From positions 1 through 7,814 of the forward strand of contig PEUR01000147.1 in assembly GCA_002780675.1 (NCBI GenBank): a stretch of DNA of 7,814 nt, written 5' to 3'. Positions within the stretch are counted from its first letter, which is position 1. Every line of letters begins with the position of its first letter. A program made the position numbers and the translations under genes. The notes below the pieces were generated by a model. The model searched no databases. It saw only the letters and a program-made list of their open reading frames with translations, and was not told the DNA's origin. Below, one piece after another: positions 1 to 6,648 of the stretch. This DNA comes from Gallionellales bacterium CG03_land_8_20_14_0_80_55_15 (GTDB lineage Bacteria > Pseudomonadota > Gammaproteobacteria > Burkholderiales > Gallionellaceae).

Positions 1-74
1 TGGGTCGTCACGGACTTGAACCGTGGACCAAAGGATTATGAGTCCTCTGCTCTAACCAACTGAGCTAACGACCC
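1..74 (-). tRNA. tRNA with CAT anticodon, probably tRNA-Ile2 (lysidine type)
   Basis: The reverse complement folds into a complete 74-nt cloverleaf: 7-bp acceptor stem GGGTCGT/ACGACCC, D stem GCTC/GAGC, anticodon stem GAGGA/TCCTT around loop CTCATAA, variable loop TGGTC, T stem CACGG/CCGTG with loop TTCAAGT, and discriminator A at position 1. The anticodon CAT occupies 38-40. CAT is shared by initiator Met, elongator Met and Ile2. The TGGTC variable loop, TTCAAGT T-loop and G27-U43 wobble match what I know of E. coli ileX rather than the elongator tRNA-Met. In tRNA-Ile2 the wobble C is converted to lysidine by TilS so that it reads AUA. E. coli ileX also lies close to rpoD, which supports this call. 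Whether CCA is encoded cannot be seen because the gene meets the window edge. The tRNA starts 8 bases after the rpoD stop with no terminator between, so it is probably processed from the rpoD transcript. Elongator tRNA-Met remains the alternative. Confidence 0.9.
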
Positions 75-82
75 GTAAACTA

Positions 83-2086
83 TTAACCTTCACTGTCCAA
101 AAAGCTTTTTAGCTTTTCGGAGCGCGAAGGGTGACGCAACTTGCGTAACGCCTTGGCTTCAATTTGACGAATACGCTCGCGCGTCACGTCAAACTGTTTG
201 CCCACTTCTTCCAGCGTGTGATCGGTGTTCATCTCGATGCCGAAACGCATACGCAAGACTTTTGCCTCACGCTGAGTCAGGCTATCCAGAATATCTGCCG
301 TCGCACTACGCAGGCTCTCATAAACTGCCGCATCAATCGGTACGGTGGTATTGGAATCTTCGATGAAATCCCCCAGATGAGAATCATCATCATCGCCGAC
401 GGGCGTTTCCATGGAGATGGGTTCTTTGGCAATCTTCAGGATTTTATGGATTTTTTCTTCCGTCATTTCCATCTTTTCGGCCAGCGTCGCCGCATCTGCC
501 TCCATGCCGGTTTCCTGCAAAATCTGGCGCGAGATACGATTCATCTTGTTGATGGTCTCAATCATGTGTACCGGAATACGGATAGTGCGCGCCTGATCCG
601 CGATGGAACGCGTAATCGCCTGACGTATCCACCAGGTTGCATAAGTCGAAAACTTGTATCCGCGACGATATTCAAACTTGTCTACCGCCTTCATCAAACC
701 GATATTGCCTTCCTGAATCAAATCAAGGAACTGCAAACCGCGATTAGTGTATTTCTTGGCGATAGAAATGACCAGACGCAAGTTAGCCTCAATCATATCG
801 CGCTTGGCGCGGTGTGAACGCGCTTCACCGTTCGTCATGCGGCGGTTGATTTCCTTGATATCAGCGATTGGCAAACCAACCCGGTGCTGTATATCAATCA
901 GGTTTTGCTGTTTTTCCAGCAGTGCGTGTTGATAGCGTTTCAAGGTTACACAATAAGGCTTATCAGCTTTTAGTTCCTGCGCTAACCAATCCAGATTGAC
1001 CTCATTGCCAACAAAACTTTGCAGGAAATGTGCGCGCGGCATTTTGCTCTTATAAACACATATATCCTGAACATCGCGCTCATTTTTGCGTATTTCTTCA
1101 ATCAACTTACGCATGGTGTTGCACAGCGCATCCACCTGTTTGGCACCAAAACGAAAAGTCATGAAGACTTCGGTGATGCCGTCCTGACAGGCATTGTACT
1201 GAGCACTGCGATAACCGTACTTTTCGTAAGCCTTGCCCATCTTATTGAACAAATCAGCAATAACAGCAAAAGCATCCAGGGCTTCTGCCTTTAATTGAGC
1301 CAGGTTTGCAGCGACAGCGGCGGCAGTTGCGGCGGCGGCGGCCTCTTCATCCAATTCGCCTTCTTCATCTTCAAGCGCCTCCTCACCGGACTCCTCTTCA
1401 ACTTCCGCGTCGTCCTCAGCACCCTCGCCGTCATTCTCAAAATTGTCATCTTTTTCGGGTTCGCCAGCAACCACATCCAGTTCATCGGCAATCTCGACAA
1501 AGCCATCAACCAACTCGTTGATGCGCATTTCATCATTCTCGATCCTGACCACCAATGCCAAAATTTCCGCTACAGACACGGGACAGGCGGAAATTGCCTG
1601 AATCATATGGCGTTGACCTTCTTCGATACGCTTGGCAATCGCGATTTCTTTCTCGCGCGTAAGCAAATCAACCGTACCCATTTCACGCATGTACATACGC
1701 ACGGGATCAGTAGTGCGACCAAATTCAGAATCTACTGTAGACAAAGCCGCTTCGGCTTCTTCGGCGGCATCTTCGTCAGCGGCAGCGGGGGCGGCATCAC
1801 TCATAATCAACGTTTCAGCATCTGGCGCGACATCGCACACAGAGATACCCATATCGTTGATCATGCTGGCAACACTTTCAATCTGCTCGACCTCGATCAT
1901 GTCAGGCAAATGATCATTGATTTCGGCGTAAGTCAGATAACCGCGCTCTTTTCCGAGAATAATCAGCGCCTTGAGACTACTGCGGCGCGCATCGGCATCC
2001 TCTACCGGCAAATTTGCTATCGGTCTCTCAACCTTGGCAGCCAGCTTCTTGCTTACTTTTTTCGTGCTTTTTTTAGTCGTTGCCAT
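83..2086 (-). CDS. rpoD: RNA polymerase primary sigma factor RpoD (sigma-70)
   Basis: This is the housekeeping sigma factor, which directs core RNA polymerase to -35/-10 promoters. The 667-residue product has the full group 1 layout: a Lys-rich N terminus, region 1.1 (about 34-85), region 1.2 ([11 protein letters not shown], 127-137), a long non-conserved region (about 160-425), region 2 (about 428-508, with [19 protein letters not shown] and the promoter-melting/-10-binding [12 protein letters not shown]), region 3 (about 507-585) and region 4 (about 598-660) with the -35-binding helix [20 protein letters not shown]. It is some 54 residues longer than E. coli RpoD (613). The extra length lies in the non-conserved region, where 23 of residues 211-248 are Asp or Glu, followed by an Ala-rich run (249-260) encoded by a short GCC-type repeat. 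The ATG at 2086 follows GGAAAAAAT, a weak Shine-Dalgarno sequence. It is last of the protein genes in rpsU-yqeY-dnaG-rpoD and has its own promoter in the gap before it. Identification is secure. Confidence 0.99.
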   Translation of the reverse strand: MATTKKSTKKVSKKLAAKVERPIANLPVEDADARRSSLKALIILGKERGYLTYAEINDHLPDMIEVEQIESVASMINDMGISVCDVAPDAETLIMSDAAPAAADEDAAEEAEAALSTVDSEFGRTTDPVRMYMREMGTVDLLTREKEIAIAKRIEEGQRHMIQAISACPVSVAEILALVVRIENDEMRINELVDGFVEIADELDVVAGEPEKDDNFENDGEGAEDDAEVEEESGEEALEDEEGELDEEAAAAATAAAVAANLAQLKAEALDAFAVIADLFNKMGKAYEKYGYRSAQYNACQDGITEVFMTFRFGAKQVDALCNTMRKLIEEIRKNERDVQDICVYKSKMPRAHFLQSFVGNEVNLDWLAQELKADKPYCVTLKRYQHALLEKQQNLIDIQHRVGLPIADIKEINRRMTNGEARSHRAKRDMIEANLRLVISIAKKYTNRGLQFLDLIQEGNIGLMKAVDKFEYRRGYKFSTYATWWIRQAITRSIADQARTIRIPVHMIETINKMNRISRQILQETGMEADAATLAEKMEMTEEKIHKILKIAKEPISMETPVGDDDDSHLGDFIEDSNTTVPIDAAVYESLRSATADILDSLTQREAKVLRMRFGIEMNTDHTLEEVGKQFDVTRERIRQIEAKALRKLRHPSRSEKLKSFLDSEG

Positions 2087-2135
2087 ATTTTTTCCAATTG
2101 CGTGAGACCCTTTTCAGGTCGCAGAAAAGCGCTGC

Positions 2136-2165
2136 ATTATACCCGAACCGATCATTTTTTATTAA
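2136..2165 (-). promoter_or_regulatory. rpoD-proximal sigma-70 promoter
   Basis: On the minus strand, TTAATA (2160-2165, 4 of 6 matches to TTGACA) is followed by 18 bases and a perfect TATAAT (2136-2141). The predicted start of transcription is near 2129, giving an rpoD leader of about 43 bases. This would let rpoD (and the tRNA behind it) be expressed independently of the rpsU promoter and of the attenuator before dnaG. E. coli also has promoters near rpoD, but inside dnaG. The call rests on sequence alone. Confidence 0.7.
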
Positions 2166-2179
2166 CCTTTGCAAAGGTT
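2164..2179. repeat. 16-bp perfect palindrome abutting the rpoD promoter -35
   Basis: AACCTTTGCAAAGGTT is a perfect 16-bp palindrome that overlaps the last two bases of the proposed rpoD -35 element. Symmetry, length and position fit a dimeric regulator's operator. A dnaG-side terminator fits less well: the minus strand after the palindrome reads AATAAAAAA, with no T-run. No known regulator is assigned. Confidence 0.5.
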
Positions 2180-2242
2180 TTGACCGCCATGCATCCCGCT
2201 GCGGCAGGTTACTAAATTTCGCCAGACTACCGATCAAATAGC

Positions 2243-3988
2243 TCATTTATTAGCCGATACTGCGCCTCGTTGCAGCAAGCGTAAATATTGCTCGCGCTCG
2301 TGACTACTCATACTCGATGGCCCGCCCTGTACTGACTCACGTTGCATGGCTTGAAATTGCTCGCGCCGCTGCCCTTCACTGAGTTTATTGAGCAAGCCCT
2401 GGAACTCCCCTTCAACGTCGAACGACTCTCCCCAAGCCAACATCTCCGCCTGTGCCGCAGCAATCGCCCGCGCATGAATCGTCCCCTGAAACATCTGTGC
2501 CAGCGCAGGAATCGTGATGGCAAAATCAGCTTCACGCAACACCGCAAGCACCGCCATCACCGCTTCGGCATCGTCGCCATCCTCCCGCCAGCCATCAGGC
2601 ATTGCCCTGCCTGACTCGGGGTGAGCCAACAAACATTGCAACAACAAACGATGCACCGGAAAAGCTGCGCGCGCAGCCTTTTTTAAGGAGGGGCGCGGCG
2701 TGCGAGCAAGCGGCGCAATTTCATACAAGGCTTCCAATTCTGCCTGACTCACACCGGAAAGCGTTGCGACTTCCTTGCGCAACAACAATCCGGCAACCGG
2801 CGAAGCAATCGCGGACAACAATGGCTTTGCGCGCTGTATTAACTGGTTGCGCCCTTCCTGGGTACGCAAATCCAATCCGCCACAGATTTCGCGCAACAAA
2901 TAACCCGACAAAGGCATAGCCTCCGCCACTCGCTGCTCAAAAACAGCCTTGCCAAATTCCCGCACAAAGCTATCTGGATCATGTTCGGTCGGTAAAAACA
3001 GGAAATTGATGCGCTTGCCGTCCTGCAAATAGGGCAAAGCATTTTCCAAAGCGCGCCATGCCGCTTTCTGTCCGGCTTTGTCCCCGTCAAAACAAAACAC
3101 GATCTGTTCAGCCAAGCGCAGTAATTTTTGTATGTGGTGCGATGTAGTGGCCGTTCCCAATGTTGCAACGGCATATTCCACACCGTGTTGCGCCAGAGCG
3201 ACCACATCCATATAACCCTCTACAACCAGCACCCGCTGACCGCCGCGTATGGATTTTTGCGCCTGAAATAGGCCATACAATTCGCGGCCTTTTTCAAACA
3301 AAGGCGTTTCTGGAGAATTGAGGTATTTCGGTTCCCCCTTATCCAGAACACGCCCGCCAAAGCCTATGACTTGACCGCGCACATTGATGATAGGGAACAT
3401 GATGCGGTCACGAAATCTGTCGTAACGTTTATCGTCATCGCCGTTAATTACCAGGCCTGTTTCTTCAAGCGCCGAGTGACGGTAATCAGGGAAGGCTGCA
3501 GCCAGATTTTGCCACGCATCCGGCGCATAGCCGATGCCAAATTTTGCCGCGATCGCACCACTTAAACCGCGATGCTCCAAATAATCAATCGCCCTGCGTG
3601 ATAATTTGAGCTGCCCGCAGTAATAACGCGCGGCAACTTGCATCACTTCATATAAATCTGGCGCGACCTTATGTCGAAACTCACCCGCAGCGGCGTGTTC
3701 ATGTGGAACGTCCATCCCCACACTTTGCGCCAACTCTTCCACCGCCTCGACAAAACCCAAACCGAGATGTTCCATAACAAAACCGATCGCCGTGCCATGT
3801 ACGCCGCAGCCGAAGCAATGGTAGAACTGCTTGGTCTGACTGACAGTAAATGAAGGAGATTTTTCGTTATGAAAAGGACAGCAGGCAACAAAATTCGCAC
3901 CTGCTTTTTTCAGAGGCACATAGCGCTCAACAACGTCCACAATATCCAGACGGTTAAGCAAATCCTGAATGAAACTTTTTGGAATCAT
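2243..3988 (-). CDS. dnaG: DNA primase DnaG
   Basis: DnaG makes the short RNA primers for leading-strand initiation and every Okazaki fragment, recruited to the fork by DnaB helicase. The 581-residue product (close to E. coli's 581) starts with the CHC2 zinc-binding domain (C37, H40, C58, C61). The catalytic TOPRIM-containing core follows, with YLNSPETPLFEKGRELYG (222-239), EGYMD (257-261, catalytic Glu257), FDGDKAG (300-306, metal-binding D301 and D303) and DPDS (337-340). The less conserved C-terminal part (about 440-581) is where DnaB binding is expected. The start MIPKSFIQDL matches the family, so the ATG at 3988 is preferred. No convincing Shine-Dalgarno sequence precedes it (GGTAGCAAGCTGAC), and a terminator-like hairpin lies just upstream. 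Both would keep primase scarce, as is known for E. coli dnaG. All key catalytic and zinc residues are present. Confidence 0.99.
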   Translation of the reverse strand: MIPKSFIQDLLNRLDIVDVVERYVPLKKAGANFVACCPFHNEKSPSFTVSQTKQFYHCFGCGVHGTAIGFVMEHLGLGFVEAVEELAQSVGMDVPHEHAAAGEFRHKVAPDLYEVMQVAARYYCGQLKLSRRAIDYLEHRGLSGAIAAKFGIGYAPDAWQNLAAAFPDYRHSALEETGLVINGDDDKRYDRFRDRIMFPIINVRGQVIGFGGRVLDKGEPKYLNSPETPLFEKGRELYGLFQAQKSIRGGQRVLVVEGYMDVVALAQHGVEYAVATLGTATTSHHIQKLLRLAEQIVFCFDGDKAGQKAAWRALENALPYLQDGKRINFLFLPTEHDPDSFVREFGKAVFEQRVAEAMPLSGYLLREICGGLDLRTQEGRNQLIQRAKPLLSAIASPVAGLLLRKEVATLSGVSQAELEALYEIAPLARTPRPSLKKAARAAFPVHRLLLQCLLAHPESGRAMPDGWREDGDDAEAVMAVLAVLREADFAITIPALAQMFQGTIHARAIAAAQAEMLAWGESFDVEGEFQGLLNKLSEGQRREQFQAMQRESVQGGPSSMSSHEREQYLRLLQRGAVSANK

Positions 3989-4007
3989 GTCAGCTTGCTA
4001 CCAGGGT

Positions 4008-4046
4008 AAAAATCGTTGCCGGAATGCCTTGTGACATGCCCGGCAA
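4008..4046 (-). terminator. terminator-like hairpin (attenuator) between yqeY and dnaG
   Basis: On the minus strand TTGCCGG (4046-4040) pairs with CCGGCAA (4022-4016) around a 17-base loop. A G-U pair can extend the stem to 8 bp. CGA and then TTTTT (4012-4008) follow. This is a moderate intrinsic terminator shape, weakened by the large loop and the 3-base offset of the T-run. It ends 19 bases before the dnaG ATG. E. coli carries a partial terminator at the matching place, between rpsU and dnaG, so partial read-through attenuation is the likely role (inference). Confidence 0.55.
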
Positions 4047-4098
4047 GAAAGCCGCCCGGATCAACAAGCAAGCAATTTGAACCGGAACAATAAGAAAG

Positions 4099-4545
4099 CT
4101 ATTGGGATAAGCGGGTTTTAATCAGCGCCGAAACTTTGCCCATCTCCGCACGACCAGCCAGTCTGGATTTGAGCAGGCCCATTACCTTGCCCATATCTTG
4201 CGGACCCACCGCACCAACCGTCGCAATGGCTTCGAGTACGGCAGAACTGACCTCGGCATCACTAAGCTGCTGCGGCATATAGCCTGCCAGCACGCTCATT
4301 TCGGCTTTTTCTACCTCTACCAAATCCTGACGACCCGCCGCTTCATACTGACCGATGGAATCACGGCGCTGCTTATTCATCTTTTCGATGATAGCTACAA
4401 CATCCGCATCCGTCAGTTCGACACGCTCGTCCACCTCGCGCTGCTTGATAGCCGCGAGCAACAGACGAATCGCCGACAATCTCGCCACATCTTTGGCGCG
4501 CATTGCAGCTTTCATATCATCGGTGATTTGTTTTTTCAGACTCAT
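4099..4545 (-). CDS. yqeY: GatB/YqeY domain-containing protein
   Basis: This small soluble protein of 148 residues belongs to the YqeY family, which resembles the C-terminal tRNA-contacting domain of GatB/GatE amidotransferases. Its own function is not established. Family features seen are the start MSLKKQITDDMKAAMRAKD, the LSAIRLLLAAIKQREVD helix, KMNKQRRDSIGQYEAAGRQDL, LAGYMPQQL and the C-terminal DMGKVMGLLKSRLAGRAEMG. The frame extends upstream to a GTG at 4566 (seven extra residues), but the ATG at 4545 matches the usual family start and length and has GGAAAATAT before it, so I chose it. The gene begins 52 bases after the rpsU stop with no terminator between, so the two are probably co-transcribed. 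A yqeY gene between rpsU and dnaG is common in several bacterial groups and absent from the E. coli operon. Confidence 0.95.
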   Translation of the reverse strand: MSLKKQITDDMKAAMRAKDVARLSAIRLLLAAIKQREVDERVELTDADVVAIIEKMNKQRRDSIGQYEAAGRQDLVEVEKAEMSVLAGYMPQQLSDAEVSSAVLEAIATVGAVGPQDMGKVMGLLKSRLAGRAEMGKVSALIKTRLSQ

Positions 4546-4597
4546 ATATTTTCCAATCAACGACACACCAAACGATGTGCATCAATCAGATTCGGTC

Positions 4598-4810
4598 TTA
4601 GTAAAGCTTGGGGGGCAGTGTCTGACTGCGCAGACGCTTGTAGTGACGCTTAACAGCAGCGGCCAGCTTACGTTTACGTTCAGCAGTGGGCTTCTCGTAA
4701 AATTCGCGTGCACGCAAATCGGTCAACAGACCAGTTTTTTCCACAGAACGCTTGAAACGACGCATTGCAACTTCAAACGGCTCATTCTCTTTAACACGTA
4801 CGGTTGTCAT
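4598..4810 (-). CDS. rpsU: 30S ribosomal protein S21 (bS21)
   Basis: bS21 is a small, very basic protein on the 30S platform near the anti-Shine-Dalgarno end of 16S rRNA, where it helps initiation. The 70-residue product has the family core [18 protein letters not shown] and [17 protein letters not shown], and ends in the basic tail [17 protein letters not shown]. Length is normal for proteobacteria. The ATG at 4810 is preceded by AAAGG about ten bases upstream. It is the first gene of the operon, with its promoter about 37 bases upstream of the start, and is followed by yqeY. Confidence 0.99.
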   Translation of the reverse strand: MTTVRVKENEPFEVAMRRFKRSVEKTGLLTDLRAREFYEKPTAERKRKLAAAVKRHYKRLRSQTLPPKLY

Positions 4811-4846
4811 CTACAAACTACCTTTAACCTAAAAATTGAGGGCGCG

Positions 4847-4875
4847 ATTCTAGCAAACCCGCCCAAGTACCACAA
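4847..4875 (-). promoter_or_regulatory. rpsU operon promoter
   Basis: On the minus strand TTGTGG (4875-4870) is followed by 17 bases and TAGAAT (4852-4847, 5 of 6 matches), with an extended -10 TGC just before it. An A/T-rich stretch (AATATGCAAAATATAAG) directly upstream of the -35 resembles an UP element. The bases after the -10, CGCGCCC, form a GC-rich discriminator of the kind found in promoters inhibited by ppGpp/DksA, which suits a ribosomal protein operon. The predicted start near 4840 gives a leader of about 30 bases. Confidence 0.7.
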
Positions 4876-4886
4876 CTTATATTTTG

Positions 4887-4979
4887 CATATTGTTAGTCT
4901 GTTGCCCGTTAAATTCACACACCTTCTGACACGATTATCGGTTTTTAATTAAAAAACAATATGTTGTGTGATTATTGTT
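4887..4979. repeat. three inverted copies of a TATTGTT motif upstream of rpsU
   Basis: CATATTGTT (4887-4895) has a perfect 9-base inverted partner AACAATATG (4955-4963), whose core AACAATA (4955-4961) again pairs with TATTGTT (4973-4979). All three flank the A/T-rich palindrome at 4942-4955 and lie just upstream of the rpsU promoter. They could be regulator sites or chance similarity in A/T-rich DNA. Confidence 0.4.
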
Positions 4980-4986
4980 GCGCAAT

Positions 4987-5070
4987 CCGCAGGGGGGCTT
5001 TCATTCAGAAACAGGCGATTTATCGCCTTAATGTTACGTGGGAATGCCCCTGCGGCATTGCCCGCCACGT
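4987..5070. repeat. nested inverted repeats with alternative folds
   Basis: Three pairings are exact: CCGCAGGGG (4987-4995) with CCCCTGCGG (5047-5055), enclosing AGGCGAT/ATCGCCT (5013-5019/5022-5028); AATGCC/GGCATT (5043-5048/5054-5059); and ACGTGG/CCACGT (5036-5041/5065-5070), which encloses the previous pair. The first pairing shares bases with the second, so two folds compete. The segment TTACGTGGGAATGC recalls a dispersed intergenic repeat seen in several proteobacteria (from memory, unverified). Confidence 0.5.
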
Positions 5071-5190
5071 TGAGAGACCCCGACCTACATTGGATTCCGT
5101 CTTGTCCGACTCAGGGAACTACTGATTTATTCGTCATTCCGATGCAATATGCAATACAACTTATTGATTAAGATAGGTTTTATCTATTGC

Positions 5191-5246
5191 GAAAACGAAA
5201 AACCGGATAAATAAGCACTTCCGTAGCGCCCGGCAATATCCGGTTT
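5191..5246 (-). terminator. probable intrinsic terminator of tyrS
   Basis: On the minus strand AAACCGGATA (5246-5237) pairs perfectly over 10 bp with TATCCGGTTT (5209-5200). TTCGTTTTC follows at once, so the transcript would end in an interrupted U-run. It lies 85 bases after the tyrS stop. The 27-base loop is long for an intrinsic terminator, and the element could instead be a dispersed palindromic repeat that serves as one. Confidence 0.55.
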
Positions 5247-5284
5247 ATCACCCCTAAAAATATTCTCCAGATAATAAAACCACC

Positions 5285-5296
5285 CTGTTATAACAG
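5285..5296. repeat. 12-bp perfect palindrome downstream of tyrS
   Basis: CTGTTATAACAG is a perfect palindrome 34 bases past the tyrS stop. Its CTGT-N4-ACAG form resembles a LexA box but has the wrong spacing (the proteobacterial box is CTGT-N8-ACAG). As RNA its stem is too short for an effective terminator. Confidence 0.35.
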
Positions 5297-5330
5297 TGAG
5301 GGATATTGTATAAACGCCTCTGGTTCAGCG

Positions 5331-6536
5331 CTATTGCACCTTGATTTTGGCAAATTTCCGCTTACCGACCTGAGCCACGACCACCCTGCCTGCCTCAACC
5401 ACATCAGCCTTATCGTTGACACGCTCACCATCCAGCTTTACCGCACCTTGCCCAATCATGCGCACCGCTTCCGATGTACTGCTCACCAAATCGGCTTGCT
5501 TTAGCAACTGTGGCACAGCAATTCTGCCGCCCGCCGAAGCAACAGTGACCTCGGGCATATCATCGGGCAGCACACCGCGACGGAAGCGCGCCTCAAATTC
5601 AGCGAGAGCCGCTTCGGCATCTCGGCTTGAATGGAAGCGCGTAACCATCTCCTGCGCCATCAGCACCTTGATGTCGCGTGGATTGCGCCCGCCATTGACC
5701 TCTTCGCGCCACACGGCAATTTCATGCATGCTGCGGAAAGACAGCAATTCCAGATAACGCCACATCAACACATCAGAAATGGACATCAGCTTGCCAAACA
5801 TATCTTGCGGGGTATCGGTGATGCCAACGTAGTTACCCATGGACTTGGACATTTTGTTCACGCCATCCAACCCTTCCAGCAACGGCATGGTCAAAATGCA
5901 CTGAGTAGGCTGACCATAATGCCTTTGCAGCTCGCGCCCCATCAACAGATTAAATTTCTGGTCTGTTCCGCCCAATTCCAAATCCGCTTTTAATGCAACA
6001 GAATCATAACCTTGCACCAGGGGATAAATAAACTCGTGTATGGCAATCGGCTGATTACTCTTGTAACGCTTGGAAAAATCATCGCGTTCCAACATCTGCG
6101 CGACGGTATGCGTTGCCGCCAGTTTGATCAAATCAACCGCACTGAATTTATCCATCCAGGTCGAATTGAACACAATCTCGGTTTTTTCGGGATCCAGCAC
6201 CTTAAAAACCTGCTCGCGATAGGATTGAGCATTCTCGACAACCTGCTCGCGTGTCAACGGCGGGCGAGTCGCATTTTTACCGGTCGGATCGCCAATCATC
6301 CCGGTAAAATCACCAATCAGAAACAAGGCATGATGCCCAAGATCCTGCAACTGGCGCATCTTGTTGAGTAAAACCGTATGACCCAGATGCAAATCCGGTG
6401 CAGTCGGGTCAAATCCCGCCTTGATGCGTAACGGGCGACCCAATGCCAACTTCTGCTTTAACTCTGCCTCTATCAGCAACTCATCTGCGCCGCGCTTGAT
6501 TAAATCCAGTGATTCTTTTTGTGTCATTTCATTCAT
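5331..6536 (-). CDS. tyrS: tyrosyl-tRNA synthetase
   Basis: TyrRS is a cytoplasmic class I synthetase that activates tyrosine with ATP and charges tRNA-Tyr. The 401-residue product has the Rossmann catalytic domain with [13 protein letters not shown] (41-53, the HIGH motif as HLGH), [14 protein letters not shown] (74-87), the tyrosine-site segment [10 protein letters not shown] (187-196) and KMSKS (228-232). A C-terminal S4 RNA-binding domain follows (about 338-401, with [12 protein letters not shown]). It belongs to the [10 protein letters not shown] subfamily common in betaproteobacteria and pseudomonads, distinct from E. coli TyrS. ATG codons stand at 6536 (chosen) and 6527 (residue 4). 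Neither has a strong Shine-Dalgarno sequence, the nearest being GGA 11 bases before the first. The gene is divergent from the M23 peptidase gene and is followed by a probable terminator, so it is likely monocistronic. Confidence 0.98.
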   Translation of the reverse strand: MNEMTQKESLDLIKRGADELLIEAELKQKLALGRPLRIKAGFDPTAPDLHLGHTVLLNKMRQLQDLGHHALFLIGDFTGMIGDPTGKNATRPPLTREQVVENAQSYREQVFKVLDPEKTEIVFNSTWMDKFSAVDLIKLAATHTVAQMLERDDFSKRYKSNQPIAIHEFIYPLVQGYDSVALKADLELGGTDQKFNLLMGRELQRHYGQPTQCILTMPLLEGLDGVNKMSKSMGNYVGITDTPQDMFGKLMSISDVLMWRYLELLSFRSMHEIAVWREEVNGGRNPRDIKVLMAQEMVTRFHSSRDAEAALAEFEARFRRGVLPDDMPEVTVASAGGRIAVPQLLKQADLVSSTSEAVRMIGQGAVKLDGERVNDKADVVEAGRVVVAQVGKRKFAKIKVQ

Positions 6537-6585
6537 AATTTTTTAAATCCGACTCAGGAAATTTACCACCGTTCATCCTTGCTTC

Positions 6586-6605
6586 CCTACCGCTTGTCGG
6601 GTAGG
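6586..6605 (-). other. hairpin at the 5' end of the predicted tyrS leader
   Basis: CCTACC (6586-6591) pairs with GGTAGG (6600-6605) around an 8-base loop, and a one-base bulge allows a further CG pair. It lies where the predicted tyrS transcript begins. It could stabilise the mRNA 5' end. No T-box sequence is recognisable and no T-run follows on the minus strand. Confidence 0.4.
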
Positions 6606-6612
6606 ATGCTCC

Positions 6613-6641
6613 ATTCAATTTTTTACCCCTCCTATTGTCAG
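6613..6641 (-). promoter_or_regulatory. candidate tyrS promoter
   Basis: On the minus strand CTGACA (6641-6636, 5 of 6) is followed by exactly 17 bases and TTGAAT (6618-6613, 4 of 6). The predicted start is near 6606, giving a leader of about 70 bases. It is the best pair I found in this gap for this strand. Confidence 0.5.
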
Positions 6642-6648
6642 TTTGACT

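Larger units (their letters stand above)
4876..5190. other. non-coding, repeat-rich interval between rpsU promoter and tyrS terminator
   Basis: No supportable gene lies here. The longest open frame (plus strand 4968-5171, GTG start) has no ribosome binding site and its codons track the inverted repeats. The left part (4873-4985) is A/T-rich and holds the palindrome TTTTTAATTAAAAA (4942-4955) and copies of TATTGTT. The right part holds hairpins at 5013-5028 (AGGCGAT/ATCGCCT), 5036-5070 and 5171-5185 (AGATA/TATCT), and a direct repeat of GCAATA (5144-5149, 5151-5156). It looks like an intergenic spacer carrying decayed repeat sequence. Confidence 0.6.

Noticed and set aside
164..817. 217-codon plus-strand open frame antisense to rpoD regions 2 to 4
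   Set aside because: It lies opposite the most conserved part of RpoD, so it is a shadow of that coding sequence.
1295..2215. 306-codon plus-strand open frame antisense to rpoD
   Set aside because: It overlaps the unmistakable rpoD gene and its promoter, has no ribosome binding site and no recognisable family, and its composition is explained by the opposite strand's codon bias.
4546..4566. GTG start for yqeY giving seven extra residues
   Set aside because: The family normally begins MSLK at the downstream ATG (4545), which also has a better placed GGAAAA before it.
4968..5171. 67-codon plus-strand open frame in the tyrS-rpsU gap
   Set aside because: It starts at GTG without a Shine-Dalgarno sequence and runs through the nested inverted repeats. 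The protein looks like translated repeat sequence.
5285..5296. LexA (SOS) box at CTGTTATAACAG
   Set aside because: The half-sites are 4 bases apart rather than the 8 of the proteobacterial LexA site, and it lies downstream of tyrS rather than at a promoter.
6537..6633. Leader peptide for tyrS translated from a TTG or ATG behind AGGAGGGG
   Set aside because: The AGGAGGGG falls inside the spacer of the proposed tyrS promoter and would not be transcribed from it. The 13- and 25-codon frames lack a run of Tyr codons that would suggest attenuation.
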